64,000 nucleotides of DNA, from contig CAMVON010000001.1 of assembly GCA_947169155.1 (NCBI GenBank), positions 289,048 through 353,047 on the forward strand. The letters are read 5' to 3'. Positions 43,969 to 53,388 of the stretch are shown here, piece after piece; the first letter of the stretch is position 1; each line of letters begins with the position of its first letter. Both the position numbers and the translations under genes were made by a program. The stretch is from an uncultured Clostridiaceae bacterium (GTDB lineage Bacteria; Bacillota; Clostridia; TANB77; CAG-465). The notes under the pieces were generated by a model that was not told the DNA's origin, searched no databases, and saw only the letters and a program-made list of their open reading frames with translations.

Positions 43969-45366
43969 TTAATTGTTATTTATAACATTTACATCTATTC
44001 CTTTAATTTTACCATTAGTAAAAGCATTTTTAACGTCTATTACAAACTCTTCTTTAAGTTCTATTGTGCTTGTCTCATCTTTTACTTCTATTATTCCAAT
44101 ATTTTCAGATTTAATTCCAGTTAAAGCTCCAATTGCACCTATTATATCTTTTGCTTTTATTCCTTCTTTTTTTCCTACATTAATTGTTAATATATATAAT
44201 CCTCTTTTACTAATTGGTAAATTTATTGTTTCTGTTTCTGAATTTTTTTCCTCTAAAGGAACATCTTCGTATTTAAATTTTGTTTTAGTATATTCTTCTA
44301 GTTCTTTTATTCTTTCTATTTGTTTACCTGTATATAGTATATATGCTACACCACTATTTCCTTTTCTTGCAGTTCTACCAATTCTATGTACATAGTATTG
44401 GTTATCTTTAGGAATGTCTATATTTATTACTAATTCTAGTCCTTTTATATCTATTCCTCTTGCTAGTACGTCTGTTGCAACAACTACATCTAACTTATCT
44501 TCTTTAAGTTCTTTTATTACATTATTTCTTGTCTTTTGGTCTATATCACTATTTAATAGTTTTACGTTAAGATTCTTTTCTTTTAAATATTTAAATAGTT
44601 CTATTGTCTTTTTCTTCGTATTTGTAAAGACTATAGTACTATGAGAATCTTCTTTTTTTATTATTCTATATGAGCATTCAAATTTCATTGCCTCTTTAGT
44701 CTCTATAGCAATTTGAGTAATATTATCTGTAAGCATTGTATCGTTGTCCATTGCTTCAATATATATAGCTTTTTTCATTTCTTTCTGAGCAATATCTTTT
44801 ACTCTATTATCTATTGTTGCTGAAAATAGTAATTTTTGGACATTTTTGGGAACTTTAGATATTATTTCCATTACTTCTTCATAAAAGCCCTGAGATAGCA
44901 TTTCATCTGCTTCATCTAATACTAATGTTTTTATCTTATCTAGTTTTAATATTTTCTTTTTTATTAAATCTCTAATTCTACCTGGTGTTCCTACAACAAT
45001 TTTTACGCCTTTTCTTAAAGATATAGCTTGTGCTTTATATTCTTGTCCACCATATATTGCTAATGCATTTATTCCTTGTGTATACTTTAAAAATTTTCTT
45101 GTCTCCTGTACAATTTGGATTGCAAGTTCACGAGTTGGCGTTATTACAAGTACTTGTGTATTTTTATCTTCTATATCTATATTTTCTATTGTTGGGATCA
45201 TAAATGCTGCAGTTTTACCCGAACCTGTACTACTCATTCCAACTATATCTTTTCCAGATAAAATATTCTCATATGACATCTCTTGTATTTTTGTCATTGT
45301 TTCATAGCCAAGAGCAGCTAATGCTTTTTTTATATTATCATTTAAATTAATTTCACTATATTTCAT
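43969..45366 (-). CDS. DEAD-box RNA helicase, DbpA/CshA type
   Basis: 465 residues from the ATG at 45366. Motifs in order: Q motif (KIQEMSYENILSG), motif I STGSGKTAAF, Ia PTRELAIQ, II LDEADEM, III SAT, V ATDVLARGIDI, VI HRIGRTAR. The last 75 residues match the DbpA-type RNA-binding domain (YILTINVGKKEGIKAKDIIGAIG). Such helicases act in ribosome assembly and cold adaptation. A consensus promoter (TTGAAT, 17 bp, TATAAT with extended TGG) ends only seven bases before this ATG, so the mRNA may be leaderless. A longer TTG-started frame to 45402 would overlap the promoter and has no ribosome site. Confidence 0.93.
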   Translation of the reverse strand: MKYSEINLNDNIKKALAALGYETMTKIQEMSYENILSGKDIVGMSSTGSGKTAAFMIPTIENIDIEDKNTQVLVITPTRELAIQIVQETRKFLKYTQGINALAIYGGQEYKAQAISLRKGVKIVVGTPGRIRDLIKKKILKLDKIKTLVLDEADEMLSQGFYEEVMEIISKVPKNVQKLLFSATIDNRVKDIAQKEMKKAIYIEAMDNDTMLTDNITQIAIETKEAMKFECSYRIIKKEDSHSTIVFTNTKKKTIELFKYLKEKNLNVKLLNSDIDQKTRNNVIKELKEDKLDVVVATDVLARGIDIKGLELVINIDIPKDNQYYVHRIGRTARKGNSGVAYILYTGKQIERIKELEEYTKTKFKYEDVPLEEKNSETETINLPISKRGLYILTINVGKKEGIKAKDIIGAIGALTGIKSENIGIIEVKDETSTIELKEEFVIDVKNAFTNGKIKGIDVNVINNN

Positions 45367-45373
45367 AGTATGA

Positions 45374-45402
45374 ATTATACCACCTTTTGTTCTTTTATTC
45401 AA
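45374..45402 (-). promoter_or_regulatory. Promoter that predicts a leaderless helicase mRNA
   Basis: Minus strand TTGAAT (45397-45402), 17-bp spacer AAAAGAACAAAAGGTGG, TATAAT (45374-45379), then seven bases and the ATG at 45366. The AGGTGG in the spacer could instead be read as a distant ribosome site (13 bases from the ATG). Confidence 0.6.
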
Positions 45403-45417
45403 TAAAATAAAAAAGGA

Positions 45418-45438
45418 GGTCAGGATAAATCCTGACCA
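45418..45438. terminator. Terminator-like hairpin in the helicase-dapA divergent region
   Basis: Stem GGTCAGGA / TCCTGACC (within 45418-45438) with TCC and six T following on the minus strand. No annotated minus-strand gene lies upstream of it, so the transcript it would end is unknown. Confidence 0.6.
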
Positions 45439-45478
45439 TAAGGTTATATATATGAAAAAAATTTACATTTTTTTGTGG

Positions 45479-45508
45479 TTGTCTTATTTCTTATTACACT
45501 TATATAAT
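45479..45508 (+). promoter_or_regulatory. Promoter of dapA
   Basis: TTGTCT, 18-bp spacer, TATAAT. It gives a leader of roughly 85 nt to the TTG start of dapA; no lysine-riboswitch features were recognised in it. Confidence 0.5.
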
Positions 45509-45598
45509 ACACTTCTTTTGTGATAATTTTATGATTATTTGTTGTTTATTTCATAAAATGGAAAAATGTTTATATATTTTTACTGAGGTGATTATTAT

Positions 45599-46462
45599 TT
45601 GAAAAAATTTAATGGATCTGGAGTTGCTCTTGTTACTCCTTTTGACAGTGATAACAGGATTAACTACCCTAAACTTTATGAACTAATAGATTTTCATATA
45701 GCAAATGGTACTGATTATCTTGTAATATGTGGTACTACAGGAGAGGCAGCAACTTTATCTTATGATGAAAAATGCGAACTAATATCTAAAAGTATTAAAT
45801 ATGCTAAAGGCAAAATACCGATTATTTGCGGAACGGGTACTAACGATACTAACTCTTGCATAAAACTCTCAAAATTTGCCAATACAGAAGGCACAGATGG
45901 GGTTTTAATTGTTAGTCCATACTATAATAAAGGAAATGAAGAAGGAATTTATTTACATTATAAAAAAATAGCAGATGAAATCTATCCTACTCCTGTTATT
46001 TTATATAATGTTCCATCTAGAACTGGAGTTGATATGAGTGTTCAATTAATTGAAAAACTTGCCAGAATAAAAAATATAGTAGCTATTAAAGAAGCATCTC
46101 CTTCTCTAGAAAAAGCTATTAAACTAATGCATATTATTAAATCTCAAAATCTTGATTTTTCATTAATATCTGGAAATGATAGTCTAACTATTCCTTTTTT
46201 ATCTATTGGAAGTATTGGAACTATTTCTGTGTTTGCAAATATTAAACCAGATATAATGCATAAAATATGTCTTGGCAATACAGATTTATTCTATAGGTAT
46301 TATGAGCTGATTGAAGCGCTATCTTTAGATGTAAATCCTATTATGATTAAAACTGCTATGAATTATTTAGGGATGGATGTAGGTAAATTAAGATTGCCTC
46401 TTTATGATACAACTGAAAACAATCTAATTAAATTACAAAAAATAATAGACAGGATTAAATAG
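45599..46462 (+). CDS. dapA: 4-hydroxy-tetrahydrodipicolinate synthase
   Basis: 287 residues. Start TTG at 45599 with GAGGTG eight bases upstream. The family signatures GTTGEAATLS (about 44-53), VSPYYNKGNEEG, YNVPSRTGVDM (catalytic Tyr) and IKEAS (Schiff-base Lys, near 160) are present. It condenses pyruvate with aspartate semialdehyde, the first committed step to lysine and diaminopimelate for peptidoglycan. It stands alone here, with no other lysine-pathway gene nearby. Its 3' end overlaps a hairpin that serves the converging operon. Confidence 0.95.
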   Translation: MKKFNGSGVALVTPFDSDNRINYPKLYELIDFHIANGTDYLVICGTTGEAATLSYDEKCELISKSIKYAKGKIPIICGTGTNDTNSCIKLSKFANTEGTDGVLIVSPYYNKGNEEGIYLHYKKIADEIYPTPVILYNVPSRTGVDMSVQLIEKLARIKNIVAIKEASPSLEKAIKLMHIIKSQNLDFSLISGNDSLTIPFLSIGSIGTISVFANIKPDIMHKICLGNTDLFYRYYELIEALSLDVNPIMIKTAMNYLGMDVGKLRLPLYDTTENNLIKLQKIIDRIK

Positions 46463-46472
46463 TCCTGTCTAT
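46437..46472 (-). terminator. Terminator of the DUF421-DUF4363 operon, inside the dapA 3' end
   Basis: Ten-base-pair stem ATAGACAGGA (46445-46454) / TCCTGTCTAT (46463-46472). The T-run lies on the minus-strand side only (TTATTTTTT). Confidence 0.75.
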
Positions 46473-46849
46473 ATTACTGTTTCTATACTTAATCTTTGCA
46501 TATTAGCAGAATATTTAATTAAGCTAATAAGTTTTGATACCTCAACAATACTTTCCTCTTTCATCTGGTTGTTTATATATTCTTCAAGTTCAATTATTGA
46601 CACATCTATTTCTTCTATTTCTTCATTATTTATAAATATGTGCCATATTTTCTTTTGCTCATTCCAGTTATTTTTAGTATTATTTAATTGTTCTTTTGCT
46701 AGTTCATAATTATTGTTAATAATTGCATTTTTTACGTATTCTATATCTGAAGACAAATATGATGCACTCTTATTTAAATATTTTATTTCTGCTACGCCAC
46801 CTATAACTAATAATGCTATGCATATAATACTTATAATAACCTGTTTCAT
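46469..46849 (-). CDS. DUF4363 family membrane-anchored protein
   Basis: 126 residues. One N-terminal membrane helix (about 4-22) is followed by a helical extracytoplasmic part with repeated Asn, Glu and Lys (NNNYELAKEQLNNTKNNWNEQ). Matches DUF4363 in length and layout. Its ATG overlaps the DUF421 stop by four bases (ATGA), so the two are coupled. In spore-forming clostridia this pair commonly occurs together; the function is not established. Confidence 0.85.
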   Translation of the reverse strand: MKQVIISIICIALLVIGGVAEIKYLNKSASYLSSDIEYVKNAIINNNYELAKEQLNNTKNNWNEQKKIWHIFINNEEIEEIDVSIIELEEYINNQMKEESIVEVSKLISLIKYSANMQRLSIETVI

Positions 46850-47490
46850 GCTTTTACCTCTTTTTCCTTTAATTGATATACAAAATTATAGTCTTTATCC
46901 ATTTGAGCATATAATATATCTTCTAGTTTAATTTTTTTATTTTTAATCATTCTCTCTACTTGAGATTTTTCAATACCAAGCATCTGTATGTTTGTATCTG
47001 ATAGTTTCCCATCCTCTACTACATTTAGTGGGATAGAATTTACCTTTTCATCCTTTCTTATTATACTTAAATTTCCATTTGTTTCGATAATGCCATACTC
47101 AACTTCTGCAATTGAAAATATATCTTTTTCATGTAATTGAGACATTATATCTGAAACTGTATATTTTTGGTTCTCAAATTCTTTTTGTACAATCTTCCCA
47201 TTTTTTATTATTAATATAGGTTTTCCACATACTATATCTTGTACTTTATTACTTGAGTGATTTAGAAGCAAGAATAAAGAATATGCAAAAAGAAGAGTTA
47301 TTATTGGTATTATTCCATCAAGTAAAGATAGACCTCTTGAAGACATAGGAGCAGAAGCTAGGTCTGATATTACAATTATTATTGCCAGTTCAAATGGTTG
47401 CACTTTAGATAGTTCTTTTTTCCCCATTAACCTAATGACTAAAAATACAACAGAATACAATACTAAAGCTCTAAAAAATACGATTAACAT
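46846..47490 (-). CDS. DUF421 (YetF family) membrane protein
   Basis: 214 residues from the ATG at 47490, chosen because AGGTGATAAA precedes it and it places the membrane helices at the N-terminus; an upstream in-frame start adds 30 residues unlike the family. Three membrane helices (about 2-75) include the signature VIRLMGKKELSKVQPFELAI. The C-terminal cytoplasmic YetF/DUF421 domain has GKPILIIKNGKI. Members sit in the membrane of spore formers; one suggested context is spore germination, but no molecular activity is known. Confidence 0.9.
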   Translation of the reverse strand: MLIVFFRALVLYSVVFLVIRLMGKKELSKVQPFELAIIIVISDLASAPMSSRGLSLLDGIIPIITLLFAYSLFLLLNHSSNKVQDIVCGKPILIIKNGKIVQKEFENQKYTVSDIMSQLHEKDIFSIAEVEYGIIETNGNLSIIRKDEKVNSIPLNVVEDGKLSDTNIQMLGIEKSQVERMIKNKKIKLEDILYAQMDKDYNFVYQLKEKEVKA

Positions 47491-47559
47491 TTTATCACCT
47501 ATAAATATTTTGTACATATTGTTTATAATTATGCAAAAACTATTTTTAGGTGATTGAAT

Positions 47560-47892
47560 ATGACTCTTAGAATTAAACAAAATTTATTTAGAATATTTAC
47601 TAGTGTTTCTTGCTTTTTCTTATGTGCTTATATTGCACCAAACTTTAGGGCTGATAATTTACAAGCTTTATTAATTTCAGCTCTTTTTGTTGTTATCTTA
47701 GATTATCTTATTTCAACAATAACAAATATTCATGACTTTCCAATAGGTAGAGGAATAATCGGATTTTTAAGCTGCATTGTTATTGTATATTCTACACAGT
47801 TTTTTATTGCTGGTTTTTATATATCGTTATTGTCTAGTATAATTGTTGCTTTAATTTATTCAGTTTGTGATTATTGTTTGCCAAATAGATAG
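47560..47892 (+). CDS. Small four-helix integral membrane protein
   Basis: 110 residues from the ATG at 47560; the in-frame TTG six bases upstream abuts AGGTGA and is too close. Four predicted membrane helices fill the protein (about 9-28, 34-54, 62-80, 84-104). The layout recalls the 4-TM phage holin-like or DUF-type membrane families, but I cannot assign one. It is divergent from DUF421; both genes use the same AGGTGAT ribosome site in inverted orientation. Confidence 0.72.
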   Translation: MTLRIKQNLFRIFTSVSCFFLCAYIAPNFRADNLQALLISALFVVILDYLISTITNIHDFPIGRGIIGFLSCIVIVYSTQFFIAGFYISLLSSIIVALIYSVCDYCLPNR

Positions 47893-47904
47893 AAAGGCTA
47901 AAAA

Positions 47905-47936
47905 ATAAAGGGATAGAATTTTTTCTATCCCCTATG
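47905..47936. terminator. Bidirectional terminator between two converging genes
   Basis: Stem GGGATAGAA (47910-47918) / TTCTATCCC (47923-47931) with an all-T loop, serving the small membrane protein gene and the zinc-ribbon gene. Confidence 0.82.
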
Positions 47937-47944
47937 TTTATTAA

Positions 47945-50050
47945 TTATTTTGCTAATGTGATTTGAATAGTTAATAGTTTTTCAATTTCACTATCTGTTA
48001 TTATTCCATCATCATCGTCTATTTCTACAGCATAAGTGTATTCATCTGTTACAGGTGTGTAATAGTATGTTCTATTTGCTGTATATGATCCATATGTGTA
48101 TGTAAATGTTCTTTTATAGAAAGTTCTATCTCCAACTTTTACTTGTTCTTCATCAGATAGTTTTACTTTAGAATATCCATTATCCTCAGTATAGTATTCT
48201 GTTGCACTTTTTATAGAATCTCTATATTCATCTAATGTATCCCATTCGCAATCTACATCTACATATGCAGTGTATTTTGTTTTATCTTCTTTAGAAAATC
48301 TTACATATGAAGATCCACCATAATCTTCTTCAAAAGAATTTGGAACACTAAATACTATAACATCGTCATCATATGATGCAACAAAGTTTTGACCTGCTTG
48401 TAGTGTTACTCCAGAAGGTGGAGTTCTTTTTTCACTTGTAGGACTTACTGTTGAAGTAGTTCCAACAAATTGTTCAACAAGATCATATAATGGGCTTTCT
48501 TGTAAATTATCCATTATTTCTTGCATATCGTCTTCTGTTAATTCTGTATAATCTACAGCTTTAGATACGTCTAGTAATTCAATAGATTTGTTATATTTAG
48601 CGTTTGTAGTAGCAGCTACTGTTATATAACCTTCATCTTCAATATCTATAGTTACTTCAACATCTATATCGTTAGTATCTAGTTTGTTTGCAACAACTTT
48701 AATTGTTTGTAGTACTTCTAAATCACTTCCATCGTTTGTCTCAAATCTAATTTCATATTCTTTTTTAGATTTTTTCTCAATTTCAATGATTTCTTCCTCT
48801 TCATAGTATTCATCTCTATGAACTATTGCAGCTCCTGCAAATTTGTTTCCTTTTGTATATAAGTGAACAGTATATACAACATCTTCATCTGACATGTCTT
48901 CTACTTCATCTTGAATGCTGTCTAACATATCTACAATTTCATCTCTGTATGTGAAACAATTTAAAAAGTCATTGTTTGTTCTTAAAGATTTAACTGTTGC
49001 AACTATTAAATCTTCAAGTTCTGTTTCTCTTATAGTTAACATGTTATCTGTAAGTTTACCATTGTCTTGAGTTGTAACTTTTTCTTTGCTAAACCATTCT
49101 GGTTTAATATTACTTTCTATTGTAGAATATAATATTTTAGCAGCTTTTTTGTTTGCTGCAGCATCTGTTTCAAATGTGTAATCTTTTCCAAGAACTTCTT
49201 CTAGTCCTTCATAAAATTCATCTGGTATATCTGCTTTTACCATTTTGCTATATAGGTTAGATTCTTCTACTGCAGCTACTTTTGCTACAAGATCTCCCAT
49301 AGCTTTTAAATTTAAGTATTTTTCTTTACCTTTTGCAACATTTAAATCTACTACTGCTTGTTGAGCAGCTCTATCATATTGTACTTTAGCGTCAACTGCT
49401 AATCCATCTAACATATCTTTAGCATCATCAATATCTGTGCTAATTTTTACTGTTGATTCTACAATTGCACTATTTGCAGTTGCTGCATCTCCTGCAAGTG
49501 ATTCATTAATTGCTTTTGAAAGCATTCCTTTGTATATTTTTTCTGGGCTTTTTGAACCAAATAGTACTAAGCATAAAGCACCAATTACTACTGCAACAAC
49601 TGCAATAATACCAACTAGTGTTATAACACTATGTTTTGAACCATTATTTGCTTTCTTTGGTTCTGGTGCTGCTTGGTATGTAGGTTGTGCTTGTTGTACA
49701 GGTTGTTGTTGAACAGGTTGTTCAACTACTGGTTGTACAGGTTGTTGAACTGGTTGCTCAACTACTGGTTGTACAGGTTGTTGAATTGGTTGTTGCACTG
49801 GCTCTTGATATACAGGCTCTTGAGCTTGTGTAACTGGTTGTTGTACAGGAATTTCTTCTTGTATAGGTTGTTGTTGAATAGGCTCTTCAACAACAGGTTC
49901 TTGAGCTGGTGCTACATAACCATTGTCTACAACTGGTTCTGAAGCTTGCTCAACTGGATTTGGTGTAGCTTCTGCTCCAACTTTAGTGCCACATACTGGG
50001 CAATAAGCTGAATTAGGATCTACTTCGTTACCACAATTAGAACATTTCAT
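47945..50050 (-). CDS. Zinc-ribbon membrane protein with Pro/Gln/Val repeats
   Basis: 701 residues from the ATG at 50050 (AAGGAGGAATATT upstream). The N-terminal zinc ribbon MKCSNCGNEVDPNSAYCPVCG has four cysteines. A low-complexity segment (about 45-130) follows, built of units like VEQPVQQPVQPV, then one membrane helix (about 145-170) and a large extracytoplasmic part with alternating strands. Such zinc-ribbon/TM/outer-domain proteins are frequent in gut clostridia; the cytoplasmic ribbon and linker may sense or recruit partners, but the role is unknown. Between the operons on either side it is monocistronic. Confidence 0.85.
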   Translation of the reverse strand: MKCSNCGNEVDPNSAYCPVCGTKVGAEATPNPVEQASEPVVDNGYVAPAQEPVVEEPIQQQPIQEEIPVQQPVTQAQEPVYQEPVQQPIQQPVQPVVEQPVQQPVQPVVEQPVQQQPVQQAQPTYQAAPEPKKANNGSKHSVITLVGIIAVVAVVIGALCLVLFGSKSPEKIYKGMLSKAINESLAGDAATANSAIVESTVKISTDIDDAKDMLDGLAVDAKVQYDRAAQQAVVDLNVAKGKEKYLNLKAMGDLVAKVAAVEESNLYSKMVKADIPDEFYEGLEEVLGKDYTFETDAAANKKAAKILYSTIESNIKPEWFSKEKVTTQDNGKLTDNMLTIRETELEDLIVATVKSLRTNNDFLNCFTYRDEIVDMLDSIQDEVEDMSDEDVVYTVHLYTKGNKFAGAAIVHRDEYYEEEEIIEIEKKSKKEYEIRFETNDGSDLEVLQTIKVVANKLDTNDIDVEVTIDIEDEGYITVAATTNAKYNKSIELLDVSKAVDYTELTEDDMQEIMDNLQESPLYDLVEQFVGTTSTVSPTSEKRTPPSGVTLQAGQNFVASYDDDVIVFSVPNSFEEDYGGSSYVRFSKEDKTKYTAYVDVDCEWDTLDEYRDSIKSATEYYTEDNGYSKVKLSDEEQVKVGDRTFYKRTFTYTYGSYTANRTYYYTPVTDEYTYAVEIDDDDGIITDSEIEKLLTIQITLAK

Positions 50051-50097
50051 AATATTCCTCCTTTTCATATATATCTATAATAATGATATTATAAATA

Positions 50098-50135
50098 GAA
50101 AAAAAAGTAAATAATTTTGTCAAAAATTATCTACT
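50098..50135 (-). terminator. Intrinsic terminator of the U32 peptidase gene
   Basis: Thirteen-base-pair stem with one mismatch (50106-50118 / 50123-50135), followed on the minus strand by eight T. Confidence 0.85.
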
Positions 50136-50149
50136 CTTTTCATTAAAAT

Positions 50150-52471
50150 TTATAATACATTATTTCTAACATATGAATTCATTTTTTCTACTCTATTTGT
50201 AAGTCTATGTTCTTTTACTATTCTCATTATGCAATCTTCATTACTACATACAATATTATATTTTTGTGCAAATTTATCTTCTAAATAGTAATTATCTTTC
50301 AAACATGGACATGAACAATTTTCTCCTGGTTTTCTATTTGCTACAAATGAGCCTAAAGCGCAATATCTTGAAGTCATTATTGTTATATAATCATCTATTC
50401 TTTCAACTGGTAAAACTTTGCTTATTTTGTCAATTTGAGGCTCGTTTGCATCAAATGCAGGTGAAATTATATCAAAACCTAGTGATTTAATAAATAATGC
50501 TGCATATGTATTTGAAATATTAAATGAATAGTCTGCAACTAGTGTGAAATCATATTTATTTTTTAATTCTTTTATTTGTTCATAGTATCTAAATGATCCA
50601 AGAACAATAGTCTTAACCCCCATTTTTAATAGTCTTTCAATATTATTTTTAATATATAAATCTAATTTACCAAGTGTGAAGTTTGGTATAGTTATTCCTA
50701 AATTGTATTTTGAGTATTTATGAAAAATTTCTTTTTCATATCTCATGTAATCTTTAGCTTGGAAATCTATTCTTTCTAATGTTTTACTATATTGTTTTTT
50801 ATAATTTTGTCCATAATCTTTTTGTGGGTTAAAAGTATATACGGATAATACATTTTTGGATGTCTGAGGCATAGATGTAGTTTTAACTTTCTCTTCTAGC
50901 TTTTTGCTAATATTTTCTTCAATTTCCTTTATATCATTATGAGTTAATAGTTTTTCTTCAACCTTTTCTACAAAATTTCTTCTAATTTCATTTAGTTCTG
51001 ATACTCTTAAGAATAATCCTTTTTGTACATAACCTACAACTTTTTCAAATTTGATTCCCTTGTCTTGTGTTTTTGAAAAAGCGTCTTTAATGCTTTCAAG
51101 AGTTAGATCTTTAGTTTGTGCTTTTTGCGGTACTATATTTGTATTATATGTGTACATTTGATTGTTAATTATTGTAGATAATGTAACAGGTGAATCTTCT
51201 TTAATGTCTACATTTAAAACTAAATTTCTTTGTCTTAAATTTTTATTTAAAATATTATTTTGCATTTCTAAGTTTAGCTTATATCTTGATGTTTTATATA
51301 TTTTATCTTTTGACTCAATCTTTGTGTCTTTTATATCTCCTAAATATACAATATTTCCTGAAGCAACATTACCATTTACTATTTTCTTTTTTTCGTCCAT
51401 TATACATGTAACAATAGTAGATGTAACATTATTTTTTGAATATATTTCTATTCCATCATGAAGGTCAATATCTTCTTGTAATTTTACTTTAACAAATTTA
51501 CCTTTTTTCTCAATTACTTCACCTAAATATAGTCCTGTATTTTTTGGTGAAAGTGTTGTAATACTATCCTTGTATTGTACTCCATCAAAATATCCATGCG
51601 ATTTACCATTTCTATTAAACATTTGAGTTAAATCTTTAATATCTGATTCTTCTACTTTTAGTTTCTTCTCTTTTAAGTACTTATCTATATATTTTCTATA
51701 TGTGCTTACAACAAGAGCAACATACTCTGGAGTTTTATTTCTTCCTTCAATTTTTAGCGATGCGACATTTGTATCTATTAGTTTATCTAGCATATCTAGA
51801 GTAAATATGTCTTTTTTACTCATTATATATGTTTTTGGAACAATCTTTTCACCATTTTCTTTATATAATGAATAACGCATTCTACATGGTTGTGCACAAG
51901 CACCTCTGTTTGCACTTCTTGTTCCAATTGCAAGTGACATTAAACATTGACCTGAAAGGCTCACACAGAGTGCTCCATGAGAAAATATTTCTATTTCAAC
52001 ATCAGTGTTGTCTGTTATATATTTAATCTCATCTACAGATAATTCTCTTCCAAGTACTACTCTTTTAAATCCAAGTTTTTTTAGATATTCTACTTGCTCT
52101 AATGAATATACACTCATTTGAGTACTTGCATGTAGGTCTAGATTTGGAAATAGTGTGTGAATAAGGCTTGCTAGTCCTAAATCTTGAACAAGGACTGCAT
52201 CTACTCCAACTTCATATAGTTTTGCTAGAAGTTTTAGTGCTTCTTCTATCTCGTCATCAAAAACTAGTGTATTAAGAGTTAAATATACTTTTACTCCTCT
52301 AATATGTGCATAATTTATACAGTCTATATAGCTTGAAAGTGTAAAATTCTTTGCCATGACTCTAGCATTATGCTTTCCAAGTCCCATATATACTGCATCA
52401 GCTCCAGCATTTACAGCTGCCTTAAAACTTTCTTCGTTTCCAGCAGGTGCTAACAATTCAATATTTGTCAT
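50150..52471 (-). CDS. U32-family peptidase, probable rRNA/tRNA hydroxylation factor
   Basis: 773 residues. The N-terminal domain carries the U32 signature region IEIFSHGALCVSLSGQCLMS with GTRSANRGACAQPCR (about 160-200), and the middle and C-terminal part matches DUF3656 and a second barrel ending in a Cys cluster (NCSCPCLKDNYYL). Although named peptidases, the bacterial homologues RlhA and TrhP take part in hydroxylating 23S rRNA or tRNA, probably with bound iron-sulfur. At this length it is closest to the RlhA type, but this is inference. It lies downstream of the rlmB-type gene with its own unit. Confidence 0.88.
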   Translation of the reverse strand: MTNIELLAPAGNEESFKAAVNAGADAVYMGLGKHNARVMAKNFTLSSYIDCINYAHIRGVKVYLTLNTLVFDDEIEEALKLLAKLYEVGVDAVLVQDLGLASLIHTLFPNLDLHASTQMSVYSLEQVEYLKKLGFKRVVLGRELSVDEIKYITDNTDVEIEIFSHGALCVSLSGQCLMSLAIGTRSANRGACAQPCRMRYSLYKENGEKIVPKTYIMSKKDIFTLDMLDKLIDTNVASLKIEGRNKTPEYVALVVSTYRKYIDKYLKEKKLKVEESDIKDLTQMFNRNGKSHGYFDGVQYKDSITTLSPKNTGLYLGEVIEKKGKFVKVKLQEDIDLHDGIEIYSKNNVTSTIVTCIMDEKKKIVNGNVASGNIVYLGDIKDTKIESKDKIYKTSRYKLNLEMQNNILNKNLRQRNLVLNVDIKEDSPVTLSTIINNQMYTYNTNIVPQKAQTKDLTLESIKDAFSKTQDKGIKFEKVVGYVQKGLFLRVSELNEIRRNFVEKVEEKLLTHNDIKEIEENISKKLEEKVKTTSMPQTSKNVLSVYTFNPQKDYGQNYKKQYSKTLERIDFQAKDYMRYEKEIFHKYSKYNLGITIPNFTLGKLDLYIKNNIERLLKMGVKTIVLGSFRYYEQIKELKNKYDFTLVADYSFNISNTYAALFIKSLGFDIISPAFDANEPQIDKISKVLPVERIDDYITIMTSRYCALGSFVANRKPGENCSCPCLKDNYYLEDKFAQKYNIVCSNEDCIMRIVKEHRLTNRVEKMNSYVRNNVL

Positions 52472-52537
52472 AAATTTCTCCTTAAATTCATATAATATTA
52501 TATCATTTTCTTTGGTTTATGTAAACAATTAGAGACA

Positions 52538-52569
52538 AAAAAAGAAGCGATAATTTAAAGTATATCGCT
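52538..52569 (-). terminator. Intrinsic terminator of the rlmB-type gene
   Basis: Stem AGCGATA (52546-52552) / TATCGCT (52563-52569), then CTTTTTTTG on the minus strand. Confidence 0.8.
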
Positions 52570-52585
52570 ATCTTTTTTGTGATTG

Positions 52586-53335
52586 TTATTTATTTTTTAG
52601 ATTTTTTTGTCTTACAATTTCGTACATACTTATTGCAGCTGATACAGATGCATTTAATGATTCAATTTGTCCAGTCATTGGTATTTTTACAACGAAATCA
52701 CAATTTTTTAATACTAAATTTGAGATTCCGTCTCCCTCGTTTCCAACAACAAGTCCAATTGGGCCACTAAAATCTGTATCATATATATTTGATGCGCCTT
52801 CCATATCTAGACCATAAATCCATAAACCTTTTTCTTTTAAATATTTGATGCTTTCAGTAATATTTGTTACTCTTGCAATTTTCATATAGTTACATGCTCC
52901 TGCTGCAACTTTTTCTACTGTATCTGTAACTTGAGAAGCATTACGCTTTTGTATAATTATCCCGTGTGCACCTAAACATTCGGCACTTCTTACTATAGCA
53001 CCTAAATTATGTGGATCTTCGATCTTATCTAATATGATTATAAAAGGGGATTCTTTTCTATCACTAGCTTCTTTAAGTATATCATCTATAGTAAAATAAT
53101 TATACTCTGTAACAGAAGCCACGATTCCTTGTGAATTTTTTAATTTTTCACCATCTTCTGTTATCATTCTATCTAGCTTAGATTTATCTGCTTCTACAAC
53201 CACTATATGATTTTTCTTAGCTTTTTGTATAAGCTCGTATATTTCTTTATTACCTTTTTGTGCATAAATTTTATTTATTGTTTTTCCAGAAACTACCGCT
53301 TCTGTAACTGGATTTACTCCGTATATTAAACTCAT
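52586..53335 (-). CDS. rlmB: SpoU/TrmH-family 23S rRNA 2'-O-methyltransferase, RlmB type
   Basis: 249 residues. N-terminal substrate-binding domain starting YGVNPVTEAV; C-terminal SPOUT knot with motif 1 DPHNLGAIVRSAECLGAHG, motif 2 GLVVGNEGDGIS and motif 3 KIPMTGQIESLNASVSAAI. It methylates the ribose of a guanosine in 23S rRNA using S-adenosylmethionine. The promoter (extended -10 GTGGTATAAT) lies near the 3' end of the upstream dockerin gene, with no terminator seen between, so some read-through is possible. Confidence 0.93.
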   Translation of the reverse strand: MSLIYGVNPVTEAVVSGKTINKIYAQKGNKEIYELIQKAKKNHIVVVEADKSKLDRMITEDGEKLKNSQGIVASVTEYNYFTIDDILKEASDRKESPFIIILDKIEDPHNLGAIVRSAECLGAHGIIIQKRNASQVTDTVEKVAAGACNYMKIARVTNITESIKYLKEKGLWIYGLDMEGASNIYDTDFSGPIGLVVGNEGDGISNLVLKNCDFVVKIPMTGQIESLNASVSAAISMYEIVRQKNLKNK

Positions 53336-53388
53336 CTATATTCTCCTTTAAAAACTCAATAAATATTATACCACAATTGTAAAGACCC

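Noticed and set aside
45509..45598. Lysine riboswitch ahead of dapA
   Set aside because: The leader is about 85 nt and AT-rich, far shorter than the lysine aptamer, with no conserved core recognised.
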